NCBI GenBank assembly: GCA_902786265.1
Contig: CADACE010000007.1
Location: 62,001-126,000, forward strand
Length of the DNA stretch: 64,000 nucleotides
Source of the DNA: an uncultured Chloroflexota bacterium
GTDB taxonomy: Bacteria; Chloroflexota; Anaerolineae; Anaerolineales; Anaerolineaceae
Direction of reading: 5' to 3'
Below, piece after piece: positions 8,518 to 16,577 of the stretch (within the stretch, counting starts at the first letter, position 1; each line of letters opens with the position of its first letter). The position numbers were made by a program, and so were the translations under genes. The notes beneath the pieces are model-generated. The model was not told where the DNA came from. It saw nothing but the letters and a program-made list of their open reading frames with translations, and did no database searches.

Positions 8518-8823
8518 ATGGAAAAGACAGCTACCTTAAACATTCGGGTGAATCCGGATACAAAAAAGCGTGCAGAAGATGTTCTTTCACTGCTTGGAAT
8601 TCCGATGTCTACAGCAATAGATATGTATCTGAGACAAATTGGTATGACAGGAAGCATTCCGTTTCCTGTGACTGTCCCAAATTTTCCCAAAGAGATCAAT
8701 ATGGGATGCATGAATGAAGAAGAGCTTCATCAAAAACTTGAGAAGGGCTGTCAGGATGCTGTTTCCGATAATGTGACAAATGCCGTACAGGCTTTTGAAG
8801 AATTTCGAAAGGCTGAAAAATGA
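8518..8823 (+). CDS. RelB/DinJ family antitoxin, no toxin adjacent
   Basis: A 101-residue protein with the ribbon-helix-helix start typical of RelB/DinJ (TATLNIRVNPDTKKRAEDVLSLLGIPMSTAIDMYLRQI). Such proteins neutralise a YafQ/RelE-type RNase and repress their own operon. Here no toxin gene follows; instead the stop overlaps the start of an acyltransferase-like gene by ATGA. It is more AT-rich than the flanking genes, which suggests later acquisition. It may be an orphan antitoxin or now a regulator of the downstream genes. Confidence 0.85.
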   Translation: MEKTATLNIRVNPDTKKRAEDVLSLLGIPMSTAIDMYLRQIGMTGSIPFPVTVPNFPKEINMGCMNEEELHQKLEKGCQDAVSDNVTNAVQAFEEFRKAEK

Positions 8824-10124
8824 ATAATGAAAACTGGTATCAATTAGAAACCTCCGCAAAAATATATCCGGCGATCATCTCTCCGCGGCAGCCGAGTGTG
8901 TTCCGGCTTTCCTGTACATTTAACAAGGAGATCGATCCTGATATCCTGCAGACCGCGTTAAATGTGACGATCAACCGCTATCCGGGCTTTGCCATGACGC
9001 TTAAGCGCGGCGCTTTCTGGTTTTATTTTGAAGAAATGGAAAAAGCACCGACACTGAAGCCGGAACAGAATTATCCCTGCCAGATGGTGGACCCTGAAAT
9101 GGAAGACGGCTTTCTGTTCCGCGTCACCTGGTTTAAAAACCGGGTCAACCTTGAGGTCTTTCATGTCATTTCCGATGGGACCGGCGGTCTGGAATTTTTG
9201 AAGACCCTGGTTTATTACTATCTGCTGCTTTCCGGTGAGGAAGTGAAGCCGGGAGAAAATATACGCACACTGGGACGTAAACCGACGTCAGAGGAAAGAG
9301 AAAACAGCTTTCTGCGCTATTATGACCCGCAGATCCCTTCTGACAGGGCGGATGATACCGTTGCCCTGCACTACAGCGGGACGCCATACCCGCTCGGACA
9401 TTCCCGTGCGATCCATGTCCGCACAAAAACAGCTCCGCTGCTGGAGCTTTCACGGAGCTATGACGTGACCATTACGGAATACCTGACCGGTCAGTTCCTG
9501 CGTTCATTCTTTGATGTATTGCGGGACACTTCTGATTCGGAAAAGCCGATCAAGATTTCTGTGCCGATCAACCTGCGCAAGCTGTTCCCGAGTGATACGC
9601 TGCGGAATTTTACCTATTTTGCCAATATCGGGGAGCCGCTCAGCAATGCGGATGAGCCGCTTGAAGCTACACTTCAATATATTAAAACCAATTTGCGGGC
9701 TACGTGTACACGGGATGCCCTGGTGCCGCGGCTGAACCCGAATGTCAGCAGTGAAAAAAATCCTTTTCTGCGTGCGGCTCCTTTAAGTCTCAAGCAGCTG
9801 GTCCTGCGTGAGGCTCATCATATCCTTGGTGACAATCTCTTTACAGCATCACTTTCCAATCTCGGTATTATTCGTCTGGATGAGACAATGTACAGGCACA
9901 TTCGGAATTTTGATTTTGGGCTGAGCTGCAGTGATTCCATTCCCTTGAACCTGAGTATGCTGACGTGGGATGACACCGCTTATATGACGTTTTCTTCGAT
10001 CGTGGAAGAGAGGGATGTGGAACGTGCATTTGTGCGGAAGCTGAGCGAAGCCGGACTGGAGCTGCAGGTTTGGAGCAGCGACGCGGGGAAAGGAGGCTTT
10101 GATGAAAAACTGTCCGGAATGTAA
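8820..10124 (+). CDS. Condensation-domain-like acyltransferase (alcohol acetyltransferase type)
   Basis: A 434-residue protein of the CoA-dependent acyltransferase superfamily. The catalytic HxxxDG motif is seen as HVISDGTGG at about residue 120, embedded in LEVFHVISDGTGGLEFLKTLV, and a second conserved region is KISVPINLRKLFPSDTLRNF. It resembles Firmicutes proteins annotated as alcohol acetyltransferase. An AAAGG ribosome-binding site precedes the ATG, which overlaps the antitoxin stop. The next gene, a zinc-ribbon DUF6320-type membrane protein, overlaps its end by 23 bases; this pair recurs in gut anaerobes, implying a joint but undefined role in modifying a lipid or surface compound. Confidence 0.75.
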   Translation: MNNENWYQLETSAKIYPAIISPRQPSVFRLSCTFNKEIDPDILQTALNVTINRYPGFAMTLKRGAFWFYFEEMEKAPTLKPEQNYPCQMVDPEMEDGFLFRVTWFKNRVNLEVFHVISDGTGGLEFLKTLVYYYLLLSGEEVKPGENIRTLGRKPTSEERENSFLRYYDPQIPSDRADDTVALHYSGTPYPLGHSRAIHVRTKTAPLLELSRSYDVTITEYLTGQFLRSFFDVLRDTSDSEKPIKISVPINLRKLFPSDTLRNFTYFANIGEPLSNADEPLEATLQYIKTNLRATCTRDALVPRLNPNVSSEKNPFLRAAPLSLKQLVLREAHHILGDNLFTASLSNLGIIRLDETMYRHIRNFDFGLSCSDSIPLNLSMLTWDDTAYMTFSSIVEERDVERAFVRKLSEAGLELQVWSSDAGKGGFDEKLSGM

Positions 10125-10782
10125 AATACAGGTCGGCGGTCCGGGGACTTATTGTCCGCTTTGCGGATCGAAGCTCGTTGTAATGGAGAAGAAAGAATGT
10201 GAAGAAGCATTGTATCCGGATTTTTCCAAACCGGTCAAGCCGCGCAGCAAATTCCCGCCTCTGGCAAAGATTTTTGCTTTCATTTCACTCGCTGCTGTAT
10301 TTATCTGCGGATTAATTGATGCGCTGATTTCTCATCAACTGACCTGGTCTCTTTATGTGATCGGCGGTATAGCAGCAGCCTGGGTTTCTGTCGGTACCCA
10401 TTTATTGACGGATATCAACCTGAATTACAAACTGCTGATCGATCTGTGTGCGCTTTCCTTTTACCTGGTGCTGATTGACCGTCTGACCGGCTGGCATGGA
10501 TGGTCGATCGATTACGTGATACCCATTCTTTACATCGGTGTCATGATCACGGTTGTGGTTCTGGCGATCATATTCCGGGAGTTCTGGCGGGAATATATTC
10601 TTTCCCTGGTCGCTGTATGTGTGCTGGGGATCGGCCCGCTGCTGATCTTTTTCAACAGTGAATCTCCCATACGTTATCTCTGTTTCGCAGCCGCGCTGAT
10701 GGCGCTGGTTCTGTTGGCAGGGGTGCTGTTTTTTGCCGGAGGAAAAGTGTTTTCCGAGTGGAAACGCAGAATGAATCTGTAG
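10102..10782 (+). CDS. Zinc-ribbon membrane protein, DUF6320 type
   Basis: A 226-residue protein beginning with a zinc ribbon (CPECKIQVGGPGTYCPLCG) followed by about six membrane segments from residue 50 onward. The start at 10102 is fixed by AGGAGG five bases upstream. It overlaps the end of the acyltransferase gene, so the two are translationally linked. The combination of cytoplasmic zinc ribbon, multi-pass membrane part and acyltransferase neighbour matches DUF6320 proteins; their function is unknown. Confidence 0.75.
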   Translation: MKNCPECKIQVGGPGTYCPLCGSKLVVMEKKECEEALYPDFSKPVKPRSKFPPLAKIFAFISLAAVFICGLIDALISHQLTWSLYVIGGIAAAWVSVGTHLLTDINLNYKLLIDLCALSFYLVLIDRLTGWHGWSIDYVIPILYIGVMITVVVLAIIFREFWREYILSLVAVCVLGIGPLLIFFNSESPIRYLCFAAALMALVLLAGVLFFAGGKVFSEWKRRMNL

Positions 10783-10791
10783 GAGGTTATT

Positions 10792-11334
10792 ATGAAAAAA
10801 TCTTTAAGGTTATTCGGAATCATTCTCTTCCTGAGTTTATTCCTGTTTTCTTTAAGCTTTGCGGATTTCGCGAATATCGACGGTCCCCAGCTGGAGTTTA
10901 TTTCCAATGCCATCCCGATGCTGTGGAATAAACCGACCTCGGATATTGCGTATATTATGAGCATATTTCCGGATTTTGAATGTTCTGTTTTTGAAGACCA
11001 GTATGTCTGCAGCAGTAAATTCAACTCGAATTATGAAAATAACATCTTTATCAATTTCTTCACCGATGATTATGAAGAACACCATGATAATTTGTGGAAG
11101 GTCTCGATAACCGCGGATGTACAGTCCGCTGAACAGATACAGTCGCTTTTTCAGGTTCTCTGGATCGATGGTTTGAAGCCCTTCCATGACCCGGATGATG
11201 AATTCGGGTTTCCGGGCGTCGCTCCCCTTTACTTCAGCCGCGAAGACACCACGATGGTTGCCTGGCTTCAGCCATTTACAGCGAAAAAAGGCCAGTTTTT
11301 CCTTGTTGAATATTACAACGGGTATATGAGATAA
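10792..11334 (+). CDS. Secreted hypothetical protein
   Basis: A 180-residue protein with a clear signal peptide (LFGIILFLSLFLFSLSFA) and a strong AGGAGGT ribosome-binding site 9 bases after the previous stop. The mature part has two Cys (DFECSVFEDQYVCSS) that may form a disulfide and many aromatic residues. No family was recognised. It is the last gene of the group beginning with the antitoxin gene and is followed by a long inverted repeat. Confidence 0.65.
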   Translation: MKKSLRLFGIILFLSLFLFSLSFADFANIDGPQLEFISNAIPMLWNKPTSDIAYIMSIFPDFECSVFEDQYVCSSKFNSNYENNIFINFFTDDYEEHHDNLWKVSITADVQSAEQIQSLFQVLWIDGLKPFHDPDDEFGFPGVAPLYFSREDTTMVAWLQPFTAKKGQFFLVEYYNGYMR

Positions 11335-11376
11335 ATTTTGGGAATTTCATAGGAAAACGGGATCATAGGACCGTAT

Positions 11377-11430
11377 AACAGCACCTGATACACGTATACC
11401 GATACTGGTACATCTGTATCAGGTGCTGTT
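11377..11430. repeat. 16-bp perfect inverted repeat, long hairpin
   Basis: AACAGCACCTGATACA (11377-11392) pairs exactly with TGTATCAGGTGCTGTT (11415-11430). Inside the 22-base loop a second stem TACC/GGTA can form. There is no T-run, so a simple intrinsic terminator is less likely than an mRNA-stabilising hairpin or a protein-binding site between the secreted protein gene and the transporter promoter. Confidence 0.7.
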
Positions 11431-11492
11431 GTAGCGAATCCTGTGCTTTGTTAAATTAAGTCATAAATCTCACTAACTAATTTTTCTATTTC

Positions 11493-11521
11493 TTGCGTTA
11501 TCAAATATGTGGTGATATAAT
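11493..11521 (+). promoter_or_regulatory. Promoter of transporter cassette 1
   Basis: TTGCGT (11493-11498), a 17-base spacer and TATAAT (11516-11521), with an extended -10 TG at 11513-11514. The transcript would start about 30 bases before the substrate-binding protein gene at 11558. Confidence 0.65.
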
Positions 11522-11557
11522 CCGAAACAATTAAAAAACCCAAGGAGGTTCTGTATA

Positions 11558-12718
11558 ATGAAAAAGACTTTTGCTATTATTGCAGTCGTATTGTGCTTTT
11601 GCATGCTTGTTTCAACTGCAGCTTTTGCTGAGAATGTTGTGAAGATCGGCGTCTTTGAACCCGCTTCCGGTGACTCCGGCGCAGGCGGCAAGCAGGAAAT
11701 GCTTGGTATGCAGTACGCAAACTTTGAGACCCCGACTGTTGAAATCGGCGGCGAAACCTACAAAGTCGAACTGGTCTACGCAGACAACGGTTCTTCCACG
11801 GACAAAGCCCCGTCTGCCGCGCAGCAGCTGGTTTCCAGCGGCGTTTCTGTTGTTCTGGGCTCCTACGGTTCCGGTGTTTCCATTGCCGGGTCCCAGTATT
11901 TCGCGGATGCCAACATCCCGGCCATCGGCGCCTCCTGCACCAACCCGCAGGTCACTGCCGGTAATGACCACTACTTCCGCATTTGCTTCCTGGATCCTTT
12001 CCAGGGTACCGTCCTTGCCAACTATGCCTTCAAGGAATTGGGCGCCCGCACTGCCTACAGCCTTGCGGAACTCGGCAACGACTATGACCAGGGTCTGGCC
12101 ACTTACTTCAAGCAGGCTTTCGAAGCTCTCGGCGGTACCGTGATCGCTGACTCCTTCCCGACCGGAACCTCTGACTTCACCTCCTACCTGACCAATGCTC
12201 AGATGTACAGCGCTGAAGTCTTCTTCTGCCCGGTTTCCATCGCCTACTCCACCCAGATCGTCCAGCAGGCTTCCAGCCAGGGCGTGACCTTCCCGATCCT
12301 CGGCGGCGACACCCTTGACAGCAACGTTGTTGCCAATGCCGCGAAGGGTACTGATGTCAACGTGACCATCACCACCTTCTATCAGGAAGGCGCCAATCCG
12401 GAATTCGATAACGGCTTCAAAGCCTGGCTGAACTCCAACAGCGAATACCTGACCAACAACGGTGGGAATGACATGATCGCCGCGGTTTCCGTCATGGGCT
12501 ATGATACCTACTATACCGCCCTTGAAGCTCTCAAGGCTGCCGGTTCTGTTGACTCCGCCGCCGTCAAGGCTGCCCTGCCGGGCGTAACCCTGACCGGTGT
12601 TTCCGGCTCCATCGCCTTCGACGAAGTCGGCGACGCGATCCGCACCTCCGCTTTCGTGAAGCAGGTGGACAACGCTTCCGGTGACTGGAACTTCGTTACC
12701 GAACAGACGGTTGACTAA
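11558..12718 (+). CDS. HAAT-type ABC transporter substrate-binding protein (cassette 1)
   Basis: A 386-residue exported protein with signal peptide (FAIIAVVLCFCMLVSTAAFA) and the type I periplasmic-binding fold of LivJ-like proteins: VVKIGVFEPASGDSGAGG at the mature start, SSGVSVVLGSYGSGVS, IPAIGASCTNPQVT and a conserved GNDYDQGLATYFKQAF. It captures the ligand for the downstream permease. Codon use is strongly C-ending, as in highly expressed genes. AAGGAGG precedes the start. A terminator at 12806 separates it from the permease genes. The usual LAVDEINAAGG helix is replaced by LGMQYANFETPTVEIGG, so the ligand may differ from leucine-type amino acids. Confidence 0.9.
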   Translation: MKKTFAIIAVVLCFCMLVSTAAFAENVVKIGVFEPASGDSGAGGKQEMLGMQYANFETPTVEIGGETYKVELVYADNGSSTDKAPSAAQQLVSSGVSVVLGSYGSGVSIAGSQYFADANIPAIGASCTNPQVTAGNDHYFRICFLDPFQGTVLANYAFKELGARTAYSLAELGNDYDQGLATYFKQAFEALGGTVIADSFPTGTSDFTSYLTNAQMYSAEVFFCPVSIAYSTQIVQQASSQGVTFPILGGDTLDSNVVANAAKGTDVNVTITTFYQEGANPEFDNGFKAWLNSNSEYLTNNGGNDMIAAVSVMGYDTYYTALEALKAAGSVDSAAVKAALPGVTLTGVSGSIAFDEVGDAIRTSAFVKQVDNASGDWNFVTEQTVD

Positions 12719-12805
12719 CAGGAATTAGGGATTAGAAATCAGGGATTGGTAAGTGGAATCCAAAAATATGCTGCTCCCTGATAAAAAAGTTTTTTATTGA
12801 TTCTG

Positions 12806-12842
12806 ACGGCGGAGTTGTCGTGATTGATACTCCGCCGTTTTA
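12806..12842 (+). terminator. Attenuating terminator between binding-protein and permease genes
   Basis: ACGGCGGAGT (12806-12815) pairs with ACTCCGCCGT (12829-12838), followed by TTTTA. It lies in the 147-base gap between the binding-protein gene and livH, so it probably lowers expression of the membrane genes relative to the abundant binding protein. Confidence 0.75.
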
Positions 12843-12865
12843 AAATTATGAAGGGAGAGTCTCCC

Positions 12866-13789
12866 ATGTGGAATACAATATTCCCCTATTTGCTCTCCGG
12901 CATTTCCGTCGGGGGACAATACGCGCTGATCGCCATCGGCTATACCATGGTCTACGGCATTTTGCGCCTCATTAACTTCGCGCACGGCGATGTGTTTATG
13001 GTAGCCGGTATCGTGATGGTCTATATGGCGGCCAGCGGACTGCCGCTCTGGCTGTGCATCGTGCTTGACCTGGCCGCCACGGCAATAATCGGTTTCGCGA
13101 TCGAACGCATCGCTTATAAACCGCTGCGGACCGCTCCCCGGATGAGCATTATGATCTCCGCGATCGGTGTGAGCTATACCCTGCAGAACCTGGTGCTTTA
13201 CATCACCGGCGGTCTGAACCAGATCTATCCGAAGATCCCCTGGATCTCGGATTCCATCACCATCGGAAGCGCAACGACCAAGGTCGTTACCGTGGTGACC
13301 CCGATCCTGACCATCCTGCTGGTGTTTGCTCTGGTGATGCTGATCAACCATACCAAGGTCGGTATGGCCATGCGGGCAGTCTCCAAAGACTTTGAGACCA
13401 GTCAGCTGATGGGTATCAATATTAATGGCGTCATTTCCACTACCTTCGTCATCGGTTCTTTTCTGGCGGGGGTCGGTTCCACGCTTTACTTCACGAATTA
13501 CACGACGGTCATCCAGACCAGCGGTGCGATGCCGGGGCTGAAAGCATTTGTCGCGGCAGTTTTCGGCGGTATCGGAAGCGTTCCGGGTGCGGTTGTCGGT
13601 GCTTTTATTATCGGTATTGCTGAAAATATCATTAAGGGGCTGGATATCATTCTCTTCAAAGCGGGACTGATCTCCAAACCGATGGGGCTGGCGATCTTTT
13701 CGGATGCTTTTACCTTTGCGCTGCTCATCATCATCCTGGTCGTGAAGCCGACCGGGCTCTTTGGTGAAAAATCCATTGATAAGGTATGA
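12866..13789 (+). CDS. livH: HAAT-type ABC transporter permease, LivH-like (cassette 1)
   Basis: A 307-residue multi-pass membrane protein of the LivH family. Family features are GQYALIAIGYTMVYGILRLINFAHGD near the N-terminus and FGGIGSVPGAVVGAFIIGIAEN (shown in part: GGIGSVPGAVVGAF) near the C-terminus. The ATG at 12866 is chosen because GGGAG lies 8 bases upstream and the protein then begins MWNTIFPYLLSG. It forms the channel with LivM; the two next genes supply ATPases. Confidence 0.9.
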   Translation: MWNTIFPYLLSGISVGGQYALIAIGYTMVYGILRLINFAHGDVFMVAGIVMVYMAASGLPLWLCIVLDLAATAIIGFAIERIAYKPLRTAPRMSIMISAIGVSYTLQNLVLYITGGLNQIYPKIPWISDSITIGSATTKVVTVVTPILTILLVFALVMLINHTKVGMAMRAVSKDFETSQLMGININGVISTTFVIGSFLAGVGSTLYFTNYTTVIQTSGAMPGLKAFVAAVFGGIGSVPGAVVGAFIIGIAENIIKGLDIILFKAGLISKPMGLAIFSDAFTFALLIIILVVKPTGLFGEKSIDKV

Positions 13790-13799
13790 GGTGAAACAT

Positions 13800-14903
13800 A
13801 TGAAAAAGAAACTCGATTTTCCTCATATCATGACTGTTGTGATCATCATCGCCATTTATGCCGCGGTATTTGTGGCTGAGCAGACCATTGCTCCGACTTC
13901 CATGCTCTTCACGGTATTGAAGAAGGGGGCGACCTATGCGCTGGTGGCGGTTTCGATGAACCTGCTGAACGGTTTTACCGGCATCTTTTCACTGGGACAG
14001 GCAGGTTTTATGCTCATCGGGGCTTATATCTTCTCCATTTTTACCATCCCGGTGGAACAGCGCGGTATTGTCTACCAGTACTATAACGGCGGTATCATAC
14101 AGTTTACCCTGCCGGTCGTGATCGCCATGATCCTTGCCGGGCTGGTCGCGGCTTTGTTTGCGTTTCTCATCGGTCTGCCGGTGCTGCGCCTGAAGAGCGA
14201 TTATCTGGCCATCGCCACCCTAGGCTTTGCTGAAATCGTCCGCACGATTTTCCAGTGGGACAAGCTTGGCCCAATCACGAACGGTTCCAACATGCTGCGC
14301 CTTTTCCCGACGTTTAATGATTTCAATATCCGCAACGCGGAGGGGAATGTGGTGGTTTATCTTTCCACGCTTGTGCCGATGATCATCGCGGGGATCTGTA
14401 TCGGGATCATCCTGCTGCTGATCAACTCCACTTACGGACGTGCGCTGCGCGCGATCAAGGATGATGAGATCGCCGCGGAAGCGATGGGGATCCATCTGGC
14501 CAGCCACAAGCAGATCGCCTTTTGTGTGTCTTCTTTCTTTGCCGGTGTCGGCGGCGCCATGCTGGCGATGTACCAGACGACTGTACAGGCAAAATCCTTC
14601 ACGACAGCCATGACGTATGAGATCCTGCTGATTGTCGTTATCGGCGGACTCGGTTCTGTAACTGGCAGCGTTTTAGCTTCATTCCTGTTCGTTGCCTGTT
14701 CGGAATGGTGGCTGCGTTTCCTGGACCAGAAGCAGTATATCAGCGGGCATGAAATACCGCTGCTGCGCAATGGTTTCCGTCTGGTGGTATTTTCCTTCAT
14801 CATCATGATCGTTGTGCTCTTCTTCAGACAGGGGATCATGGGCACAAAGGAACTGCCTGACCTGTTCCGAAAGAAGAAGACAGCTGAAGGAGGCGCGAAA
14901 TGA
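13800..14903 (+). CDS. livM: HAAT-type ABC transporter permease, LivM-like (cassette 1)
   Basis: A 367-residue multi-pass membrane protein of the LivM family, with LVAVSMNLLNGFTGIFSLGQ, ALRAIKDDEIAAEAMGI (the cytoplasmic coupling loop that contacts the ATPases) and VIGGLGSVTGSVLASF. GAGGTG lies before the ATG at 13800, 10 bases after the livH stop. Its stop overlaps the ATPase gene by ATGA. It is somewhat longer than typical LivM of cassette 2 because of an extra charged tail. Confidence 0.9.
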   Translation: MKKKLDFPHIMTVVIIIAIYAAVFVAEQTIAPTSMLFTVLKKGATYALVAVSMNLLNGFTGIFSLGQAGFMLIGAYIFSIFTIPVEQRGIVYQYYNGGIIQFTLPVVIAMILAGLVAALFAFLIGLPVLRLKSDYLAIATLGFAEIVRTIFQWDKLGPITNGSNMLRLFPTFNDFNIRNAEGNVVVYLSTLVPMIIAGICIGIILLLINSTYGRALRAIKDDEIAAEAMGIHLASHKQIAFCVSSFFAGVGGAMLAMYQTTVQAKSFTTAMTYEILLIVVIGGLGSVTGSVLASFLFVACSEWWLRFLDQKQYISGHEIPLLRNGFRLVVFSFIIMIVVLFFRQGIMGTKELPDLFRKKKTAEGGAK

Positions 14904-15670
14904 AGGATAACGTCCTGCACATCGAAAACCTGACCATGCAGTTTGGCGGTGTCGTTGCCGTGGATAACTTCAGCATGGATATCAACAAAGGTGAGATCGT
15001 TGCCCTGATCGGCCCGAACGGCGCCGGCAAAACCACTGCTTTCAACGCGGTGACCGGAGTCTACCTTCCTACCTCCGGGCGGGTGACGCTGAACGATGAA
15101 AATATCACCGGTCTGCGTCCCGACCAGATCACAGCGCGTGGGATCGCCCGTACCTTCCAGAACATCCGTCTTTTCTCTTCGATGACGGTTTTCGAGAACG
15201 TACTGACCGCCCATCACCTGCGCCGGACCTCCAACCTTTTCTCCGCGACCTTCCGCCTGAACGCAATGGAAGAAAAACGCATGCGGGAAGATACGGATGC
15301 TCTGCTGAAAAAGGTCGATCTTTATGACCTGAAGGATGAAATGGCGGTTTCCCTCCCTTATGGGAAGCAGCGTCTGCTGGAAATCGTCCGTGCGCTGGCA
15401 AGCGGCCCGAAGCTGCTGCTTCTGGACGAACCGGCTGCCGGTATGAACCCGCAGGAAACGGATGAACTCGGTGAGTTCATTAAACGGATCCGTACGGAAT
15501 TTGACCTGACGGTCTTCATTATTGAACATCATATGAACCTGGTCATGAAGATTTCCGACCGCATCTATGTCATCGAGTTCGGGAAACAGATCGCCGAAGG
15601 ACGTCCGGAAGAGATCCAGAATAACCAGGCAGTCATCGATGCTTATCTGGGAGGAGGAGAAGAACTATGA
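14900..15670 (+). CDS. livG: HAAT-type ABC transporter ATPase, LivG-like (cassette 1)
   Basis: A 256-residue ATPase with Walker A GPNGAGKTT, a modified signature region (LPYGKQRLLEIVRAL) and Walker B LLLLDEPAAGMNP followed by the switch His in FIIEHHM. The LSYGxQR-type signature and the AGMNP after Walker B mark the LivG branch. It overlaps the genes on both sides by ATGA, so livM, livG and livF are translated as a coupled set. Confidence 0.92.
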   Translation: MKDNVLHIENLTMQFGGVVAVDNFSMDINKGEIVALIGPNGAGKTTAFNAVTGVYLPTSGRVTLNDENITGLRPDQITARGIARTFQNIRLFSSMTVFENVLTAHHLRRTSNLFSATFRLNAMEEKRMREDTDALLKKVDLYDLKDEMAVSLPYGKQRLLEIVRALASGPKLLLLDEPAAGMNPQETDELGEFIKRIRTEFDLTVFIIEHHMNLVMKISDRIYVIEFGKQIAEGRPEEIQNNQAVIDAYLGGGEEL

Positions 15671-16377
15671 GCCTTTTGAAAGTAATGGATCTCAAAGTCA
15701 GTTACGGCGGTATCGAAGCGCTGAAGGGCATCTCCTTCTCCGTGGAAAAAGGGCAGATCGTCACACTGATCGGCGCCAACGGAGCGGGAAAGTCCACCAC
15801 GCTGCGCACGATCTCCGGTCTGGTTCCGGTGAAGTCCGGTACCATCACCTATGACGGGAATGTGATCTCCGGACAGCAGCCGCAGCAGATCGTGGCTCAG
15901 GGGCTTTGTATGGTTCCCGAGGGACGCCGTGTGTTCCCGAACTTGACGGTCTATGAAAATCTGCGCATCGGTGCCTACCTGCGGAAGGACGATATCACCG
16001 CGGATGTGGACCACGTTTACCAGCTGTTCCCCCGGCTTAAGGAACGTCACTGGCAGCTGGCCGGTACGCTTTCCGGCGGTGAACAGCAGATGCTCGCGGT
16101 GGGACGCGCTCTGATGATGCGCCCGAAGCTGCTGATGATGGATGAACCTTCTCTGGGTCTTGCACCGCTGGTCATCAAGAGTATTTTTGAGATCATCCAG
16201 ACGCTCCATGAGGAAGGGATCACGATCCTGCTGGTGGAACAGAACGCTAACGCCGCGCTGCGTATCGCGGATTATGCTTTTGTCCTGGAAACAGGGATGC
16301 TGGGAGTCCAGGGAACAGGTCATGAACTGCTGAATGACCCGGCTATCAAAGCTGCCTATCTCGGCAAGAGCGCCTGA
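15667..16377 (+). CDS. livF: HAAT-type ABC transporter ATPase, LivF-like (cassette 1)
   Basis: A 236-residue ATPase with Walker A GANGAGKST, signature LSGGEQQMLAVGRAL, Walker B LLMMDEPSLGLAP and ILLVEQNANAAL, all diagnostic of LivF. It is the last gene of the cassette, and a terminator begins 21 bases after its stop. Confidence 0.92.
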   Translation: MSLLKVMDLKVSYGGIEALKGISFSVEKGQIVTLIGANGAGKSTTLRTISGLVPVKSGTITYDGNVISGQQPQQIVAQGLCMVPEGRRVFPNLTVYENLRIGAYLRKDDITADVDHVYQLFPRLKERHWQLAGTLSGGEQQMLAVGRALMMRPKLLMMDEPSLGLAPLVIKSIFEIIQTLHEEGITILLVEQNANAALRIADYAFVLETGMLGVQGTGHELLNDPAIKAAYLGKSA

Positions 16378-16398
16378 TACTTTTTACAAACCAAACGA

Positions 16399-16438
16399 AC
16401 AGGGCTTTACGGATCAATATTCGAAAAGCCCTGTTTTC
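16399..16438 (+). terminator. Terminator of transporter cassette 1
   Basis: AACAGGGCTTT (16399-16409) pairs with AAAGCCCTGTT (16425-16435), followed by TTCT. It separates the transporter from the xanthine dehydrogenase genes, which have their own promoter-like -10. Confidence 0.8.
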
Positions 16439-16502
16439 TATTCATACTCATTATATGAATAACAATTGTCAGACAGTACTGTTACGCCCTGCTGCGAAAG
16501 GA

Positions 16503-16511
16503 TGCTATAAT
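16503..16511 (+). promoter_or_regulatory. Extended -10 promoter upstream of xdhA
   Basis: TGCTATAAT matches an extended -10 (TGnTATAAT), 66 bases before the xdhA start. No good -35 is visible at the expected distance, as is usual for extended -10 promoters. Confidence 0.5.
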
Positions 16512-16577
16512 TAAATTGGTTTTATAGGAAACCGTTGATTATGGTTTTAAATGCGGAAATTTGAAAGGAGTTGTTTT

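Noticed and set aside
8403..8711. A 102-codon reverse frame that might be the missing toxin of the RelB-type antitoxin
   Set aside because: It is antisense to the antitoxin itself and shows no RelE or YafQ features.
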